This document shows, one piece after another, positions 51,959 through 60,815 of a DNA stretch of 64,000 nt (positions are counted from its first letter, which is position 1; each line of letters begins with the position of its first letter). The stretch comes from CAYSLU01 sp964431965 (GTDB lineage: Bacteria; Verrucomicrobiota; Kiritimatiellia; CAIKKV01; CAYSLU01): positions 87,521 to 151,520 of the forward strand of contig CAYSLU010000001.1 of assembly GCA_964431965.1 (NCBI GenBank). The letters are read 5' to 3'. The position numbers and the translations under genes were made by a program. A model generated the notes under the pieces. That model was not told the origin of the DNA. It saw only the letters and a program-made list of their open reading frames with translations, and ran no database searches.

Positions 51959-52005
51959 AGGCTACGCGCATTAGTCCGTCGGCGGCAAGGAATTGTTGGA
52001 CTAAT
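51959..52005 (-). promoter_or_regulatory. Promoter and candidate operator of the GntR/LacI-type regulator
   Basis: On the minus strand TTGCCG (51988-51983), an 18-base spacer and TAGCCT (51964-51959), nine bases before the ATG at 51949. An inverted repeat ATTAGTCC / GGACTAAT (51970-51977, 51998-52005) covers the spacer and upstream side and is a plausible autoregulatory site. Confidence 0.5.
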
Positions 52006-52081
52006 GGACGACAGCGACAGGAACGAACCCCATCGTGCTCTGCATGGAGTGGGTGCAGGCGCAGCCGGAGCAGGCCTCGAC
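52001..52081 (-). pseudogene. Tail relic of a PQQ propeller gene (copy E)
   Basis: The minus-strand frame ends VEACSGCACTHSMQSTMGFV then PVAVVH and stop, matching the end of copies A and B (PEASSGCVC...TVALVP; PEAGSGCTC...TIAFRP). No propeller sequence precedes it, so only the last ~27 codons of a fourth gene remain. Confidence 0.7.
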
Positions 52082-52163
52082 TCGCGGTGAACCTCTGGAA
52101 TTCCGTCGCCGTGATGGCGACGCTGAGCTGGTCCATCGCTCTCTGACCTCTGCCGCTCCGGAG

Positions 52164-52427
52164 TCACGCGCAGAAGCCGGGGACACCCTCGATGGCAACG
52201 GCGCGGACACAGCAGGAGTCCAATCCCTTGATCGGCATGGGCTGGCAGATCAGGAGGAAGATGTCGGAGCGCAGTTGATCGAGGTTCCGCATCACCTCGA
52301 GAAAAAGGATGCCGCGCGGCATCACCACCTCGTGGATGGCACAGGCGGGGTTGACGTGCTGACTCAGATCCACGACCCGATAGGGTCCCAGCTTGTCGAT
52401 GCTCGCAGGGTCTCCAGTTCGTCCGGC
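52164..52427 (-). pseudogene. Relic of a cyclase (kynurenine-formamidase-like) family gene
   Basis: The minus-strand frame from just after the stop of the next gene reads LGPYRVVDLSQHVNPACAIH, then VMPRGILFLEVMRNLDQLRS and IFLLICQPMPIKGLDSCCVR-AVAIEGVP. This matches the N-terminal strand and the C-terminal third of cyclase-family proteins (PF04199), whose end is typically ENL..L......A.PLKI.G..G.PVRA.A. The central part with the metal ligands is missing and there is no start codon, so it is a remnant left by deletion. Confidence 0.5.
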
Positions 52428-54329
52428 CTACCACCAGCAGCACAGATCCTCCACCGCCGGCCGGGCGGACGGCATCGTCTCGCCCGGGCTGAGCGGGACG
52501 AACCAGACGGTGACCGTCGGATTCTGCGCCACTTCGAGGTGCAGGGAGAGTTTGCGATACCCGTCGTTCCGGCTCTGGCCCGCGGGATCGGGCGAGTGCA
52601 CCATCGGCCGCGCTTCCATGATCTCGAACGCGCCCTTGTCGGGAGTCAGCAGCGAGATCCAGAGCCGCTGGCCGCCCAGCTCCAGGACGGCGGTGCGGCC
52701 GCCGTCGCCGAGCGTCACGGCAGCCCGCGTGTGCATGAACCACCAGCAATCGACGGCCGCGGCGCTCCGGATCTCATCGCGGAGGACGACCTGGCCGCCG
52801 GCCCGGTCGAGCCGGACTCCGCGCAACACGGCGGCCGACTGGCGCCGGTAGGCCGGGCTGAGGTCCGCGACGGCGAAGGCGTGCCCCGCGTGGAACCCGG
52901 TCCGCACGATGGCGCTTTCAGCTGTCGGGTCCTGCTGCGGCTGGATGTGCGGATCGAGCACCAGCGTGTTGTGCCCCTCGGGGCGGATTCGGTAGAAGCT
53001 GTAGTGCCGCCTGGCCGAGCCGGCCCAGGTTTCGAAGTAGCCCGGGAGCGAGTAGCTGTCCGCGCCCAGCTCCTCGGCCCACCGCTGCCCCAGCGCATCG
53101 AGCACAAACGTGCCCGCGTCGAGGTGCGCGTGGCTCCACGTTGCGCAGCCGGCCTTGAAGCCGACAAACGTGGTGTCGGCGGCGTTCCAGCGGCCGCGGA
53201 GCGTGACGACCCCCGCCTTCTTGAAATGGCTGTCCGTCGGCGGGTCTTCAGCCGGTGCCTCCGCCAGGTCGTGGTCGTACCACAGCACATCCAGGTGCTG
53301 AACCGCCGTGCCCTGCACGCCGTGCTCCGAGACGGTCCGGGCTTGAGGGGTCTTCCCGATCAGGCGCTCGTCCTCCTCGATCATGCGGAGCCGAGCTACG
53401 GCCAGCCCCGGGTCGCTGAACCGGCGCGCCAGCCACCAGAGCTGGGGCGCGCCGAACCGGTAGGCGGAGCTGTCGGCGAAATTGAAGGGCCGGGCATCTG
53501 GGCTGCAGGCGTGCAGGTAGAAATAGCCGGTTCTGTCGAAGCCGGGGGCGCGGCTCAGACCACAGTCGGTGCCCAGCGCGTTCTGCAGCGCGTCGAGCGC
53601 CATGCAGTTGAACAGCGTGGCGTAGCGCCAGTAGTTGGAGCCCTCCAGCCACCCGCCGTCCGGGGCGAACTCCTGCATGGCGTTGGGCAGCGAGCGCACG
53701 GCTTCGGCCAGGCAGTCCGAGGCGAGGGCGGGATCGGTGTCGGCGATCGAGAGTGCGGCGAGAATGACGCCGCCGTTGCAGACCTGGTTCCAGTTGTTGT
53801 GGTTGTCCGGCCAGTAGCGCGTGCCCGGCGGGCGGCGGTAGTGCTCCAGCGCGCGCGGCAGGGCGCTGTCGCGCATCCAGCGGGCGGCGGCCGCGTCGGC
53901 GTCGGCCGGGAGCTGTCCGGCCAGCAGATCGCGGCACACGGCGAGCGCCGCGCAGGTCTCGGCCATGCCGAGGTCGAAGACCGTCCGCGCGTGCGCGGCG
54001 TAGCGCCAGTCCGTCCGCTCGGTCACGCGCCGGATGGCATCGGCCGCGGCCGCGGCGCAGGCCGGGTCGCCGGTGAGCGCGCCCACCGTGCCGAGAACGA
54101 ACAGGCGCTCCATCGCGCTGCGGCTGGGAATCGTGCCGGCGGTCTCCGATGGGGCCGCGATCAGTTCGTCCGCGCGCCGGCGGAGGGCGGCCACCCACTG
54201 GCGGAGCCGGGGGATCTCGCGCGACTGGCTCCGGAGCAGGGCCAGCCGCTCGGGCGTCAGAAGCAGGCGCGGATGACCCGGACGAAGGGTCGAGAGAATG
54301 CGTGCGGGGGCCACGGGTTGTATGTGCAT
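52428..54329 (-). CDS. Heparinase II/III-like polysaccharide lyase
   Basis: A 633-residue protein. The toroid part includes LSTLRPGHPRLLLTPERLAL, then GTRYWPDNHNNWNQVCNGGV (Asn-Trp-rich catalytic region of heparinase II-like enzymes) and EFAPDGGWLEGSNYWRYATL. The sandwich half has FVGFKAGCATWSHAHLDAGT, with the heparinase block containing the metal/active-site His, and YRIRPEGHNTLVLDPHIQPQ. No signal peptide is seen. Its start codon shares one base with the stop of the next gene (TGATG). It is the last of three overlapping heparinase-like genes and probably takes part in intracellular cleavage of uronic-acid-containing oligosaccharides. Confidence 0.85.
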   Translation of the reverse strand: MHIQPVAPARILSTLRPGHPRLLLTPERLALLRSQSREIPRLRQWVAALRRRADELIAAPSETAGTIPSRSAMERLFVLGTVGALTGDPACAAAAADAIRRVTERTDWRYAAHARTVFDLGMAETCAALAVCRDLLAGQLPADADAAAARWMRDSALPRALEHYRRPPGTRYWPDNHNNWNQVCNGGVILAALSIADTDPALASDCLAEAVRSLPNAMQEFAPDGGWLEGSNYWRYATLFNCMALDALQNALGTDCGLSRAPGFDRTGYFYLHACSPDARPFNFADSSAYRFGAPQLWWLARRFSDPGLAVARLRMIEEDERLIGKTPQARTVSEHGVQGTAVQHLDVLWYDHDLAEAPAEDPPTDSHFKKAGVVTLRGRWNAADTTFVGFKAGCATWSHAHLDAGTFVLDALGQRWAEELGADSYSLPGYFETWAGSARRHYSFYRIRPEGHNTLVLDPHIQPQQDPTAESAIVRTGFHAGHAFAVADLSPAYRRQSAAVLRGVRLDRAGGQVVLRDEIRSAAAVDCWWFMHTRAAVTLGDGGRTAVLELGGQRLWISLLTPDKGAFEIMEARPMVHSPDPAGQSRNDGYRKLSLHLEVAQNPTVTVWFVPLSPGETMPSARPAVEDLCCWW

Positions 54330-56737
54330 CAGTTCCTCGGGTTGCTCAGAGTGGACGCATCTTTATCGGTCGTGGGCGTCAGTCGAAGGCGGCTGCACAC
54401 CTCGTGAGCGATGGCCGGCGGATAGCGGGCAGACAGTCGCCAGACCGGCCGCCCCGCATGGTCCGCGAAGTCGTGGTCGATCCGCAGCTCTACCGGTTGT
54501 GGTGTGAACTCGAGCCTTAGGCGGCAGCGGGGGCCCCCTACCGATGCGGCAGTGGGGCCGGTTGTCGAGATCGGATAGAGGCTCTGGAAGATCAGCAAGG
54601 CTCCCAGTCCTTGCCCGCTGGCGGTCAGGCTGTCCCGGATCTCGAGATGCAGCGGGCCGCCGGAGGACAGACGACGGCGGACGGACGATACGGGGGCGGG
54701 CCAGGCAGCGGACGAATCCAGCGTGGCTTCCAGCCGGCCCGTGTCGCCCGAGCCCGCAGGGATGCACGCGGCGGCCGGCGGCTGGACTTGTCGCATCGGG
54801 CTCCCCGCGGAATCCAACGGGACGAGCTGGTTGTGGCGCTCGGCCTCCTTGAAGAGCCCGACCCTCGGGTTGTGATACGACGTGATGCCCGGATCGACGA
54901 GCAGGAGTTCGCCGTCCACTTCCAGCAGGATGCTTCCCACGTCCTCGTGCGAATGGGTCGCCTTGGCTGGAGCGCCCAGCAGTTGCCAGCGGACCATGCC
55001 GAGCGGGGAGGGACGGCACGAGCAGAGCATTCCGCCGTGGGGCAGGATCGCGAATGCCGGCGGTCGGGCGCGACGACCGGGGGCGGCGGACGGTGGCTTC
55101 ATCGCGGCGGCGCAGAAGAAGATCTGGGGCCCGATGGACATGGCTTCGTAGCGATCCGGCTTTCCGTCCTGGAGCGCCTGGATCGGCAGGTCGGCCAGCT
55201 CGGGGTCGCCGGTCAGGGCCGACAGGATCGGCAGGGCTTCGGGGCGAAGGGTGGGCACGGGCGCCTCCCAGCCGGAGTCGCCGGTGGGCAGATATGCGCC
55301 CGGGGGTGCGGATTCGCCGCCGGCGAGATGGACGCGGTATACGTCGCCCAAGCGCAGGATCGCCTCGGGATATTCGTGCTGCCGGAGGTAGTCGGGCACC
55401 GACAAGCCGCGATGCCGCGCCAGCGGAATCAGGATGCCGAGATTGGCCAGGTTCGCGCCCCAGTAGCCCGGGGATTCACGCGTGGATCCGTCCGGCAGGT
55501 AGTTGGCGGCGACGGTTTCCTTGAGCATGGCTTCACACGCGGGCAGCAGCCAGGCGCCGTGACGGGTGCTCCGGGCGAGAGCCAGCGCTGCCTGTGTGAT
55601 GCCGGTCAGGTTGTAGAGGCCGTGATTGCTGGTGTAGACCCAGTCCGAGAAAGCCTGGACGCGCAGCAACTGGGCGAGGCCATTCCGGAAGATCGAATCC
55701 CAGAGCTGCGTCCGGCCCAGCGGCGTCAAGACGGCCCCGGCCCAGTCCAGAGTCTGAACCGCGGCGGCCGTAGCAGCGGACTCGAACAGCGCGTGGTTTG
55801 GCGGCTGACGCCCGTGGAGGCGGTCGAACCAGTTGCTCCAGACCGGATGGGCGGCGAGGGCGAGCCCGCACCGCGCGCCAAAGCGCAGGATGTCGGAGTT
55901 GCCATCCAGGAGGCCGACGAAGCTGTTGAGGCGGGCGCCCATCACCAGTCCGCGCCAATAGGGCCAGTCGCGGGGCCGCGTATACATGTGGTGGGGAATG
56001 CGGCCGCGCACGAGCCCGACTTGAAGCATCGCCTCGGGGACGAAGTCCGCGCGGCAGGCGGCCGCCTCCTGGCGCAGCATCTCCATGAGCGGGGCGAATG
56101 TCGGGCTGGCGGCGAGTTCGCGCCAGCGGGGCAGGTCGCCGGCCTCGAACCAGACGCCCACGTGCGGCTTCAGCTCGCCAGCGGCGCCCGCGGCCACGAG
56201 TCCGCCGTGCCACCCGGCGGGTGCGCGGCGGGTGAGCCACCGCTCGCGGCGCGCGGAGTCGGCGAGGCCGACCAGCAGGATCCAGCTCTCCTCGCGGTCC
56301 GGCACGGTGCGCTCCGAGCCGATCTCGAACTCGAATCCCTCGAGGCGCGAGCCGGCCAGTGGGCCTTCCCACTCGTCCTCCTCGCCGCTGCTGGTGGCGG
56401 CGAAGACTTCCTGCGTGCGCCCGTCGATGCGGGCCGTGAGCCGCAGGCGAAGCCCGGCCGGGAAGGAGCCGTGCAGGAAGAGCCTGTCGGCGCCGTGCAG
56501 TTCCACGGCGCAGCGGCAGCCGAGTGTGAGGACGCGCGCGCCGGCCTGGCGCCGGTCCCAGCCCAGCAGCAGGTGCCAGCCGTTGTGGCGATGGAAGGCG
56601 CCCGGGGCAGCCGGGTCGAGCCCGAGCGCCTGGGCGTGCGCCAGCCCCGGATCGAAGAGGGGACAGAGCGCGGTTTCGCCCTCGTTGAGGGGAAGCGGGT
56701 CGGTGACCGGGTAGACCGGCAGATCCTTGAGGTTCAT
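54329..56737 (-). CDS. Heparinase II/III-like protein, larger form
   Basis: An 802-residue protein. The N-terminal ~220 residues form a beta-rich extra domain (VLTLGCRCAVELHGADRLFL; RLRLTARIDGRTQEVFAAT), perhaps CBM-like. A toroid follows (YTSNHGLYNLTGITQAALAL; YLPDGSTRESPGYWGANLAN), then a sandwich with WQLLGAPAKATHSHEDVGSI, LLVDPGITSYHNPRVG and FKEAERHNQLV, the heparinase II/III block with clustered His. It overlaps its upstream neighbour by four bases (ATGA) and its downstream neighbour by one. It probably acts on acidic glycans together with the neighbouring lyases. Confidence 0.82.
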   Translation of the reverse strand: MNLKDLPVYPVTDPLPLNEGETALCPLFDPGLAHAQALGLDPAAPGAFHRHNGWHLLLGWDRRQAGARVLTLGCRCAVELHGADRLFLHGSFPAGLRLRLTARIDGRTQEVFAATSSGEEDEWEGPLAGSRLEGFEFEIGSERTVPDREESWILLVGLADSARRERWLTRRAPAGWHGGLVAAGAAGELKPHVGVWFEAGDLPRWRELAASPTFAPLMEMLRQEAAACRADFVPEAMLQVGLVRGRIPHHMYTRPRDWPYWRGLVMGARLNSFVGLLDGNSDILRFGARCGLALAAHPVWSNWFDRLHGRQPPNHALFESAATAAAVQTLDWAGAVLTPLGRTQLWDSIFRNGLAQLLRVQAFSDWVYTSNHGLYNLTGITQAALALARSTRHGAWLLPACEAMLKETVAANYLPDGSTRESPGYWGANLANLGILIPLARHRGLSVPDYLRQHEYPEAILRLGDVYRVHLAGGESAPPGAYLPTGDSGWEAPVPTLRPEALPILSALTGDPELADLPIQALQDGKPDRYEAMSIGPQIFFCAAAMKPPSAAPGRRARPPAFAILPHGGMLCSCRPSPLGMVRWQLLGAPAKATHSHEDVGSILLEVDGELLLVDPGITSYHNPRVGLFKEAERHNQLVPLDSAGSPMRQVQPPAAACIPAGSGDTGRLEATLDSSAAWPAPVSSVRRRLSSGGPLHLEIRDSLTASGQGLGALLIFQSLYPISTTGPTAASVGGPRCRLRLEFTPQPVELRIDHDFADHAGRPVWRLSARYPPAIAHEVCSRLRLTPTTDKDASTLSNPRN

Positions 56738-59313
56738 ACGCTCAGGATCTCAGTTCTTCCGTCTACCGTCAGGTTCCAGCCGGACTGGGTGCGCGCCAGA
56801 TCCGCCTTGGGGCGCGCGCCGCGGTAGGGCAGCAGGGCGGTCACGAACTCGCAGGTATTCCCGTGAACGGGCATCCTGCGCCAGGTGAGGCTGGTGACGG
56901 GAGCCGTCCGCTCCCCGGCGGAGAAGCGGCGGCCGACATCCCACAGCCGCATGGCGATGGACTGGCGAAGCGTCACGGCCGAGGGCTTCTTCTCCACGAT
57001 CGGGGCTTCCAGTTCGTCGGGCCGCCCGGCCAGTACCAGCAGGCCGCCATCCGCGCCCGCGCCGTGCAGGAGGCCGGGTTGCTCCGGGACCAGGGCGTAC
57101 GGCGTGTGGAGGAGCCAGTCGATGCGGCGCGCCGCGAGGTCGGAATCTGCGGGAGCGCTGAGCTGATCGTGGATGAGCCAGCCGGTCTTCTTCACAAAGT
57201 AGACGGTGCGGTCGTGTCGGATGCCCAGGGCGTGGGCGTAGGCGTCGCTGCGCGCACCGACCACCTCCACGCGCGCGCCGGGCTTCCAGAACGTACGCTC
57301 GGCGACCTTCTCGGACTCGACGTCGTCGATCGCGATCACATTGTGAGCCCGCAGGGCCCGGAACCACTGGACATAGCGCGGATCCTCGTAGGTGACGCCG
57401 ATGCCCGAATCGATCGCAACCGGCAGCCCGTGTGCGTAGGCCACGAATCCGAGCGTGTCGATGTGGCTGTGCTGTCCGCCCAGCGGGCCGTGATCGATCG
57501 CCAGGTAGAAGTCCGAGGGCGCCCACCCGTCGCGCAGGATGGTGAAGTGAGAGTCGAGGGCGACGGATCGATGAGGGGGCTCGCGCGGCTCGAGGCCGGC
57601 CGGGACCATGTCCGGCGCCAGCTGGCGCAGGGGCCAGGCGAGGTCGGGCCGGGAAAACACGGCCGCGCCCCGCCGCAGGAATCGGAGCATGGTGGCGGCG
57701 CCGCAATCGCCGAAGGCCGGCATGGTTCCGTCCGGGGCGAGCATCCGGAGGAGCCAGTCGTGCATGTGCTCCAGTCGGCCCAAGGTTCCGGGGCTCATCA
57801 GCTCCGGGAATCGGCCCTCGGCGCCGTTGAGGCGGATGGTCGCCACGGCGTGCATGGCGTAGCTCATGGCGACCGTGTGGTAGCCGCACCGTTCCGTGTA
57901 GCCGCCGTCGGGATAGAGTTCGCGCTCCAGATGCAGGCGGATGGAGCGCGAGGCTGTCTTCGCCCATGCGTCGCATTCCGCGAACTCCGGGAACAGGGCG
58001 GCGGTGGCCGCGAGGCCACCGCTCTCGTACACCTGATGGTTGCCGTAGCAATAGGCGGCGCCGATGTTGAAGGCCGCGAATCGGCATCCGCGCAGGATCG
58101 TTCGCATCATCGTCGCGTGGGTTGCCGCCGTGAGGCCGGCCTGGCGCATGGAGAGGTAGACGTAGGCGAGCATCTCGGCGCGGATGATCTGCGAATCGTG
58201 ATAGGGATTGGTGGCGTAGTGGAGTTGGTTCGGGTCGGTCACCGTCGCCGTGATCCGTTCGATCCGTCGCGCGTGGATGGTCAGCGCGTGCTCAAATGCC
58301 GACACGTACCGGCGGTCGCCGGTCAGCAGATAGGCGTCTCCCAAGGCTTCCAGGGGCTCGATGCCGAACGCGGCGGGATCGGGGGGGTCGACCGACCACT
58401 GCGCGATCTGAGCCACGAGGGTGTTCGCCCATTCCATGATCATGGGGCGATCCCATTGCGGAACGCCGTCGCGGCCCGGGATGTAGTCTTCCCACCGGAG
58501 GGGGATGGGCGCGGTCCGCTGCGCCAGATAGCCGCCCCAGGCCGCCCAGTCTGAATAGCCCAGCGCCTGCAGAACGTCGGCATCCTGGAGCCGGTTGATC
58601 GTGGTCAGGAACGCGGCCTTGCGCGCCGCCGCGCGCTGGGAGTAGGCGGCAATCTCCGCCGGCCGGTCGCCCGCCGCTCCGGAGAACACGATCTCTCCGA
58701 ACAACTCGGGGCGCACGGCATCTCCGAACGTGGGCGCCCACTGCGCGTAGCCGCCGGGCTCGGTTGCGTTGACGCGCATCACGTTCAGGCCCCAGGTGTC
58801 GCCGTCAGCCGGGACGCGCCCCAGCATCGCGAACGGGAATGCCGCCTCGATGGCCCAGGCGTTGTCCTCGAGCGATACGCGATAGGTGAACTCCGGATGC
58901 CAGCCTTGCTCGGTCCGGTTGTTGAAGCCGACGAAGGTGATGGGGATGCCGTTCGGGGGAAGCATGACGTGGAGGTAGCGGTGGCGGGTTCTCCCAACAT
59001 CGATCTGAACCTCGAGGGCGTCGTCGCCCCATGTGTCGCGGGCGTAGGGTGTCGTCCGGGCGGCGAGGGCGCGCACGCGATCCATGGCGACGGTGTGACA
59101 CCGGGCGCTCAGGTGGAGCGCCTGGTCGTCGTACCACAGCCGGATGTCCGTCGCCTCGCGGGCAACGCTTTCGCCGCGGTGATCCAGGAGCGCGCCGAGC
59201 GCGGTGGAGGCGGGGGCCCGCGGGACGCCGGTTCGACACGTCGGGTGGGGAAACGGGCTGGGAAGGCCCAGCCAGTCGAGCGTCGGTCCTGTCGCGTGTG
59301 CTCCGGAAGCCAT
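56734..59313 (-). CDS. CBM9-like domain plus heparinase II/III-like lyase
   Basis: An 859-residue protein. Residues ~45-215 form a CBM9/DOMON-type domain (TDIRLWYDDQALHLSARCHT; DDALEVQIDVGRTRHRYLHV; AIEAAFPFAMLGRVPADGDT). The rest is a heparinase II/III-like enzyme: CYGNHQVYESGGLAATAALF, ELYPDGGYTERCGYHTVAMS and FYLAIDHGPLGGQHSHIDTL, then RALRAHNVIAID, the conserved block of the sandwich domain. The presence of a binding domain suggests action on polymeric or surface-bound substrate, although no signal peptide is visible. It starts 28 bases after the alpha-L-fucosidase stop, so the four genes form an operon. Confidence 0.84.
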   Translation of the reverse strand: MASGAHATGPTLDWLGLPSPFPHPTCRTGVPRAPASTALGALLDHRGESVAREATDIRLWYDDQALHLSARCHTVAMDRVRALAARTTPYARDTWGDDALEVQIDVGRTRHRYLHVMLPPNGIPITFVGFNNRTEQGWHPEFTYRVSLEDNAWAIEAAFPFAMLGRVPADGDTWGLNVMRVNATEPGGYAQWAPTFGDAVRPELFGEIVFSGAAGDRPAEIAAYSQRAAARKAAFLTTINRLQDADVLQALGYSDWAAWGGYLAQRTAPIPLRWEDYIPGRDGVPQWDRPMIMEWANTLVAQIAQWSVDPPDPAAFGIEPLEALGDAYLLTGDRRYVSAFEHALTIHARRIERITATVTDPNQLHYATNPYHDSQIIRAEMLAYVYLSMRQAGLTAATHATMMRTILRGCRFAAFNIGAAYCYGNHQVYESGGLAATAALFPEFAECDAWAKTASRSIRLHLERELYPDGGYTERCGYHTVAMSYAMHAVATIRLNGAEGRFPELMSPGTLGRLEHMHDWLLRMLAPDGTMPAFGDCGAATMLRFLRRGAAVFSRPDLAWPLRQLAPDMVPAGLEPREPPHRSVALDSHFTILRDGWAPSDFYLAIDHGPLGGQHSHIDTLGFVAYAHGLPVAIDSGIGVTYEDPRYVQWFRALRAHNVIAIDDVESEKVAERTFWKPGARVEVVGARSDAYAHALGIRHDRTVYFVKKTGWLIHDQLSAPADSDLAARRIDWLLHTPYALVPEQPGLLHGAGADGGLLVLAGRPDELEAPIVEKKPSAVTLRQSIAMRLWDVGRRFSAGERTAPVTSLTWRRMPVHGNTCEFVTALLPYRGARPKADLARTQSGWNLTVDGRTEILSV

Positions 59314-59341
59314 GGTTGACCCGGGGGGTGAGGCGTGTCGA

Positions 59342-60685
59342 TCAGCGCTCCTGGCCGTCGGTCCAGACCGAGGTGCCGCGGGTCTCCGCCCACCTGGCGA
59401 AGGGCTCGGAGTCCTTTTGCCACGTGCGGCAGAGGCCCCACTCGTTGGGCTCGGGCTTCGAGGCGCACTCGAGCCGGATCACGGGGAAGAGGGCGGAGGG
59501 GCGTTCGGGCGGAAGGCCGCTGAGCACCACCTGGGTGTCGTCCTGCCGGACGCCCAGCTCCTGCCCGGTTGTGATCAGCGTGGCGCGGGTGACGCGGGTC
59601 TTGAGGCCGATGACGCGCAGGTCGGGCTCGCCGTCCCAGAAGCGGATGATGAGGTAGAGGTTGTTGCCCTTGATGCGCTGCCAGCCGTAGGTGACGGACT
59701 CCGAGACGTCGCCGCGCTCCACGCCGTACACGGCCTCGCCGTGCACGTTCAGCCAGTCGCCGATGGCGCGGGCGCGCTCGATGAACTCGGGGGGGAGCTG
59801 CCCGTCGGGCTGCGGCCCGACGTTGAGGAGGAAGTTGCCCCCGAGCCCCGAGCACTTGAGCAGGGTAGAGAGGATGTCGTCGGCCGTGCGCCAGCGCTCG
59901 CCGCGCGTGTAGCCCCAGAGGCGGGAGACGCTGGTCTGGCAGGACTCCCAGAGGTAGGCCGGGTCGGCGTAGATGCCCTGCTCGGGCGTCCCGAAGTCGC
60001 CGATGTACGCGCCGTCGTAGCGGCTCTTCCAGTTCTCGAACTGCCAGTGCCACGAGAACTGCGGCCACTCGAGACGGTCGTTGATCAGGATGTGCGGCTG
60101 GAGCGAGCGGATCATGGCGACGAGCGCCTGACTGTCCAGGTCCTTGGCCGACCGCGGCCACAGGCCGTCGAACCAGATCACGTCGACCTTCCCGTACTGG
60201 GTGAGGATCTCGCGTATCTGGTCGTAGACGTACTGCTTGGCGGTGAGCCAGCCGGCGGGGTCCTTCTCGGGGCCGCGGAGCCAGCCGGGCAGGCGGAAGT
60301 CGAGCAGCGAGTAGTAGAGGCCGACGCGCAGGCCCTCGGCGCGGCAGGCATCGACGAATGGGCGGACGAGGTCGCGCTTCGGTGCCTGGTGGACGCTGGA
60401 GTAGTCGGTTGTGCGCGTATCCCACAGGCAATAGCCGTCATGGTGACGGGTGGTGAGGACGGCGTACTTCATGCCGGCGTGCCGGGCGACGGCGGCCCAG
60501 ACCTTCGGGTCGTACTGCGCGGGGTTCCACTGGCAAGCCGTCCGGGCGTAATCCTTCTGGTCGATCAGTTCGCGGTTGAGCACCTGCTCGCCGCGGCCGT
60601 AGGCCGCGTAGGGCCCCCAGTGAACGAACAGCCCGAACCGCGCCTCGTCGAACCACTGCCAGTACTCCGGGATCGTCTTGCTCAT
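59342..60685 (-). CDS. Alpha-L-fucosidase (GH29)
   Basis: A 447-residue enzyme. The GH29 pattern is clear: EARFGLFVHWGPYAAYGRGE, AGMKYAVLTTRHHDGYCLWD (His residues binding fucose), LRVGLYYSLLDFRLPGW and KVDVIWFDGLWP, where the Asp is the catalytic nucleophile (~residue 188). It ends in GGNFLLNVGPQPDGQLP and a C-terminal beta domain. It releases L-fucose from glycans such as fucoidan or host-like glycoconjugates. No signal peptide is seen. The start ATG at 60685 lies just after an 11-bp repeat (60690-60700) that also bounds the adjacent transposon. It leads an operon with three heparinase-like genes. Confidence 0.92.
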   Translation of the reverse strand: MSKTIPEYWQWFDEARFGLFVHWGPYAAYGRGEQVLNRELIDQKDYARTACQWNPAQYDPKVWAAVARHAGMKYAVLTTRHHDGYCLWDTRTTDYSSVHQAPKRDLVRPFVDACRAEGLRVGLYYSLLDFRLPGWLRGPEKDPAGWLTAKQYVYDQIREILTQYGKVDVIWFDGLWPRSAKDLDSQALVAMIRSLQPHILINDRLEWPQFSWHWQFENWKSRYDGAYIGDFGTPEQGIYADPAYLWESCQTSVSRLWGYTRGERWRTADDILSTLLKCSGLGGNFLLNVGPQPDGQLPPEFIERARAIGDWLNVHGEAVYGVERGDVSESVTYGWQRIKGNNLYLIIRFWDGEPDLRVIGLKTRVTRATLITTGQELGVRQDDTQVVLSGLPPERPSALFPVIRLECASKPEPNEWGLCRTWQKDSEPFARWAETRGTSVWTDGQER

Positions 60686-60689
60686 GGTG

Positions 60690-60815
60690 GTCTGTCCCTT
60701 TTGTCCGCTTCGCCAGTTCGGCCGGCATTGTGGCCGCCCACTCCGCGGCGGGCAAGACGATAGAGCGTCTGCGGGCGGCGGACATAGGTGCGGAGCGCCC
60801 TGATAAGGGACAGAC
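60690..60815. repeat. REP-like inverted pair beside the transposase gene
   Basis: GTCTGTCCCTT (60690-60700) and its complement AAGGGACAGAC (60805-60815) face each other 104 bases apart. The first lies four bases before the fucosidase start, in its ribosome-site region. A further copy of GTCTGTCCCTT is at 62283-62293. Confidence 0.6.
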
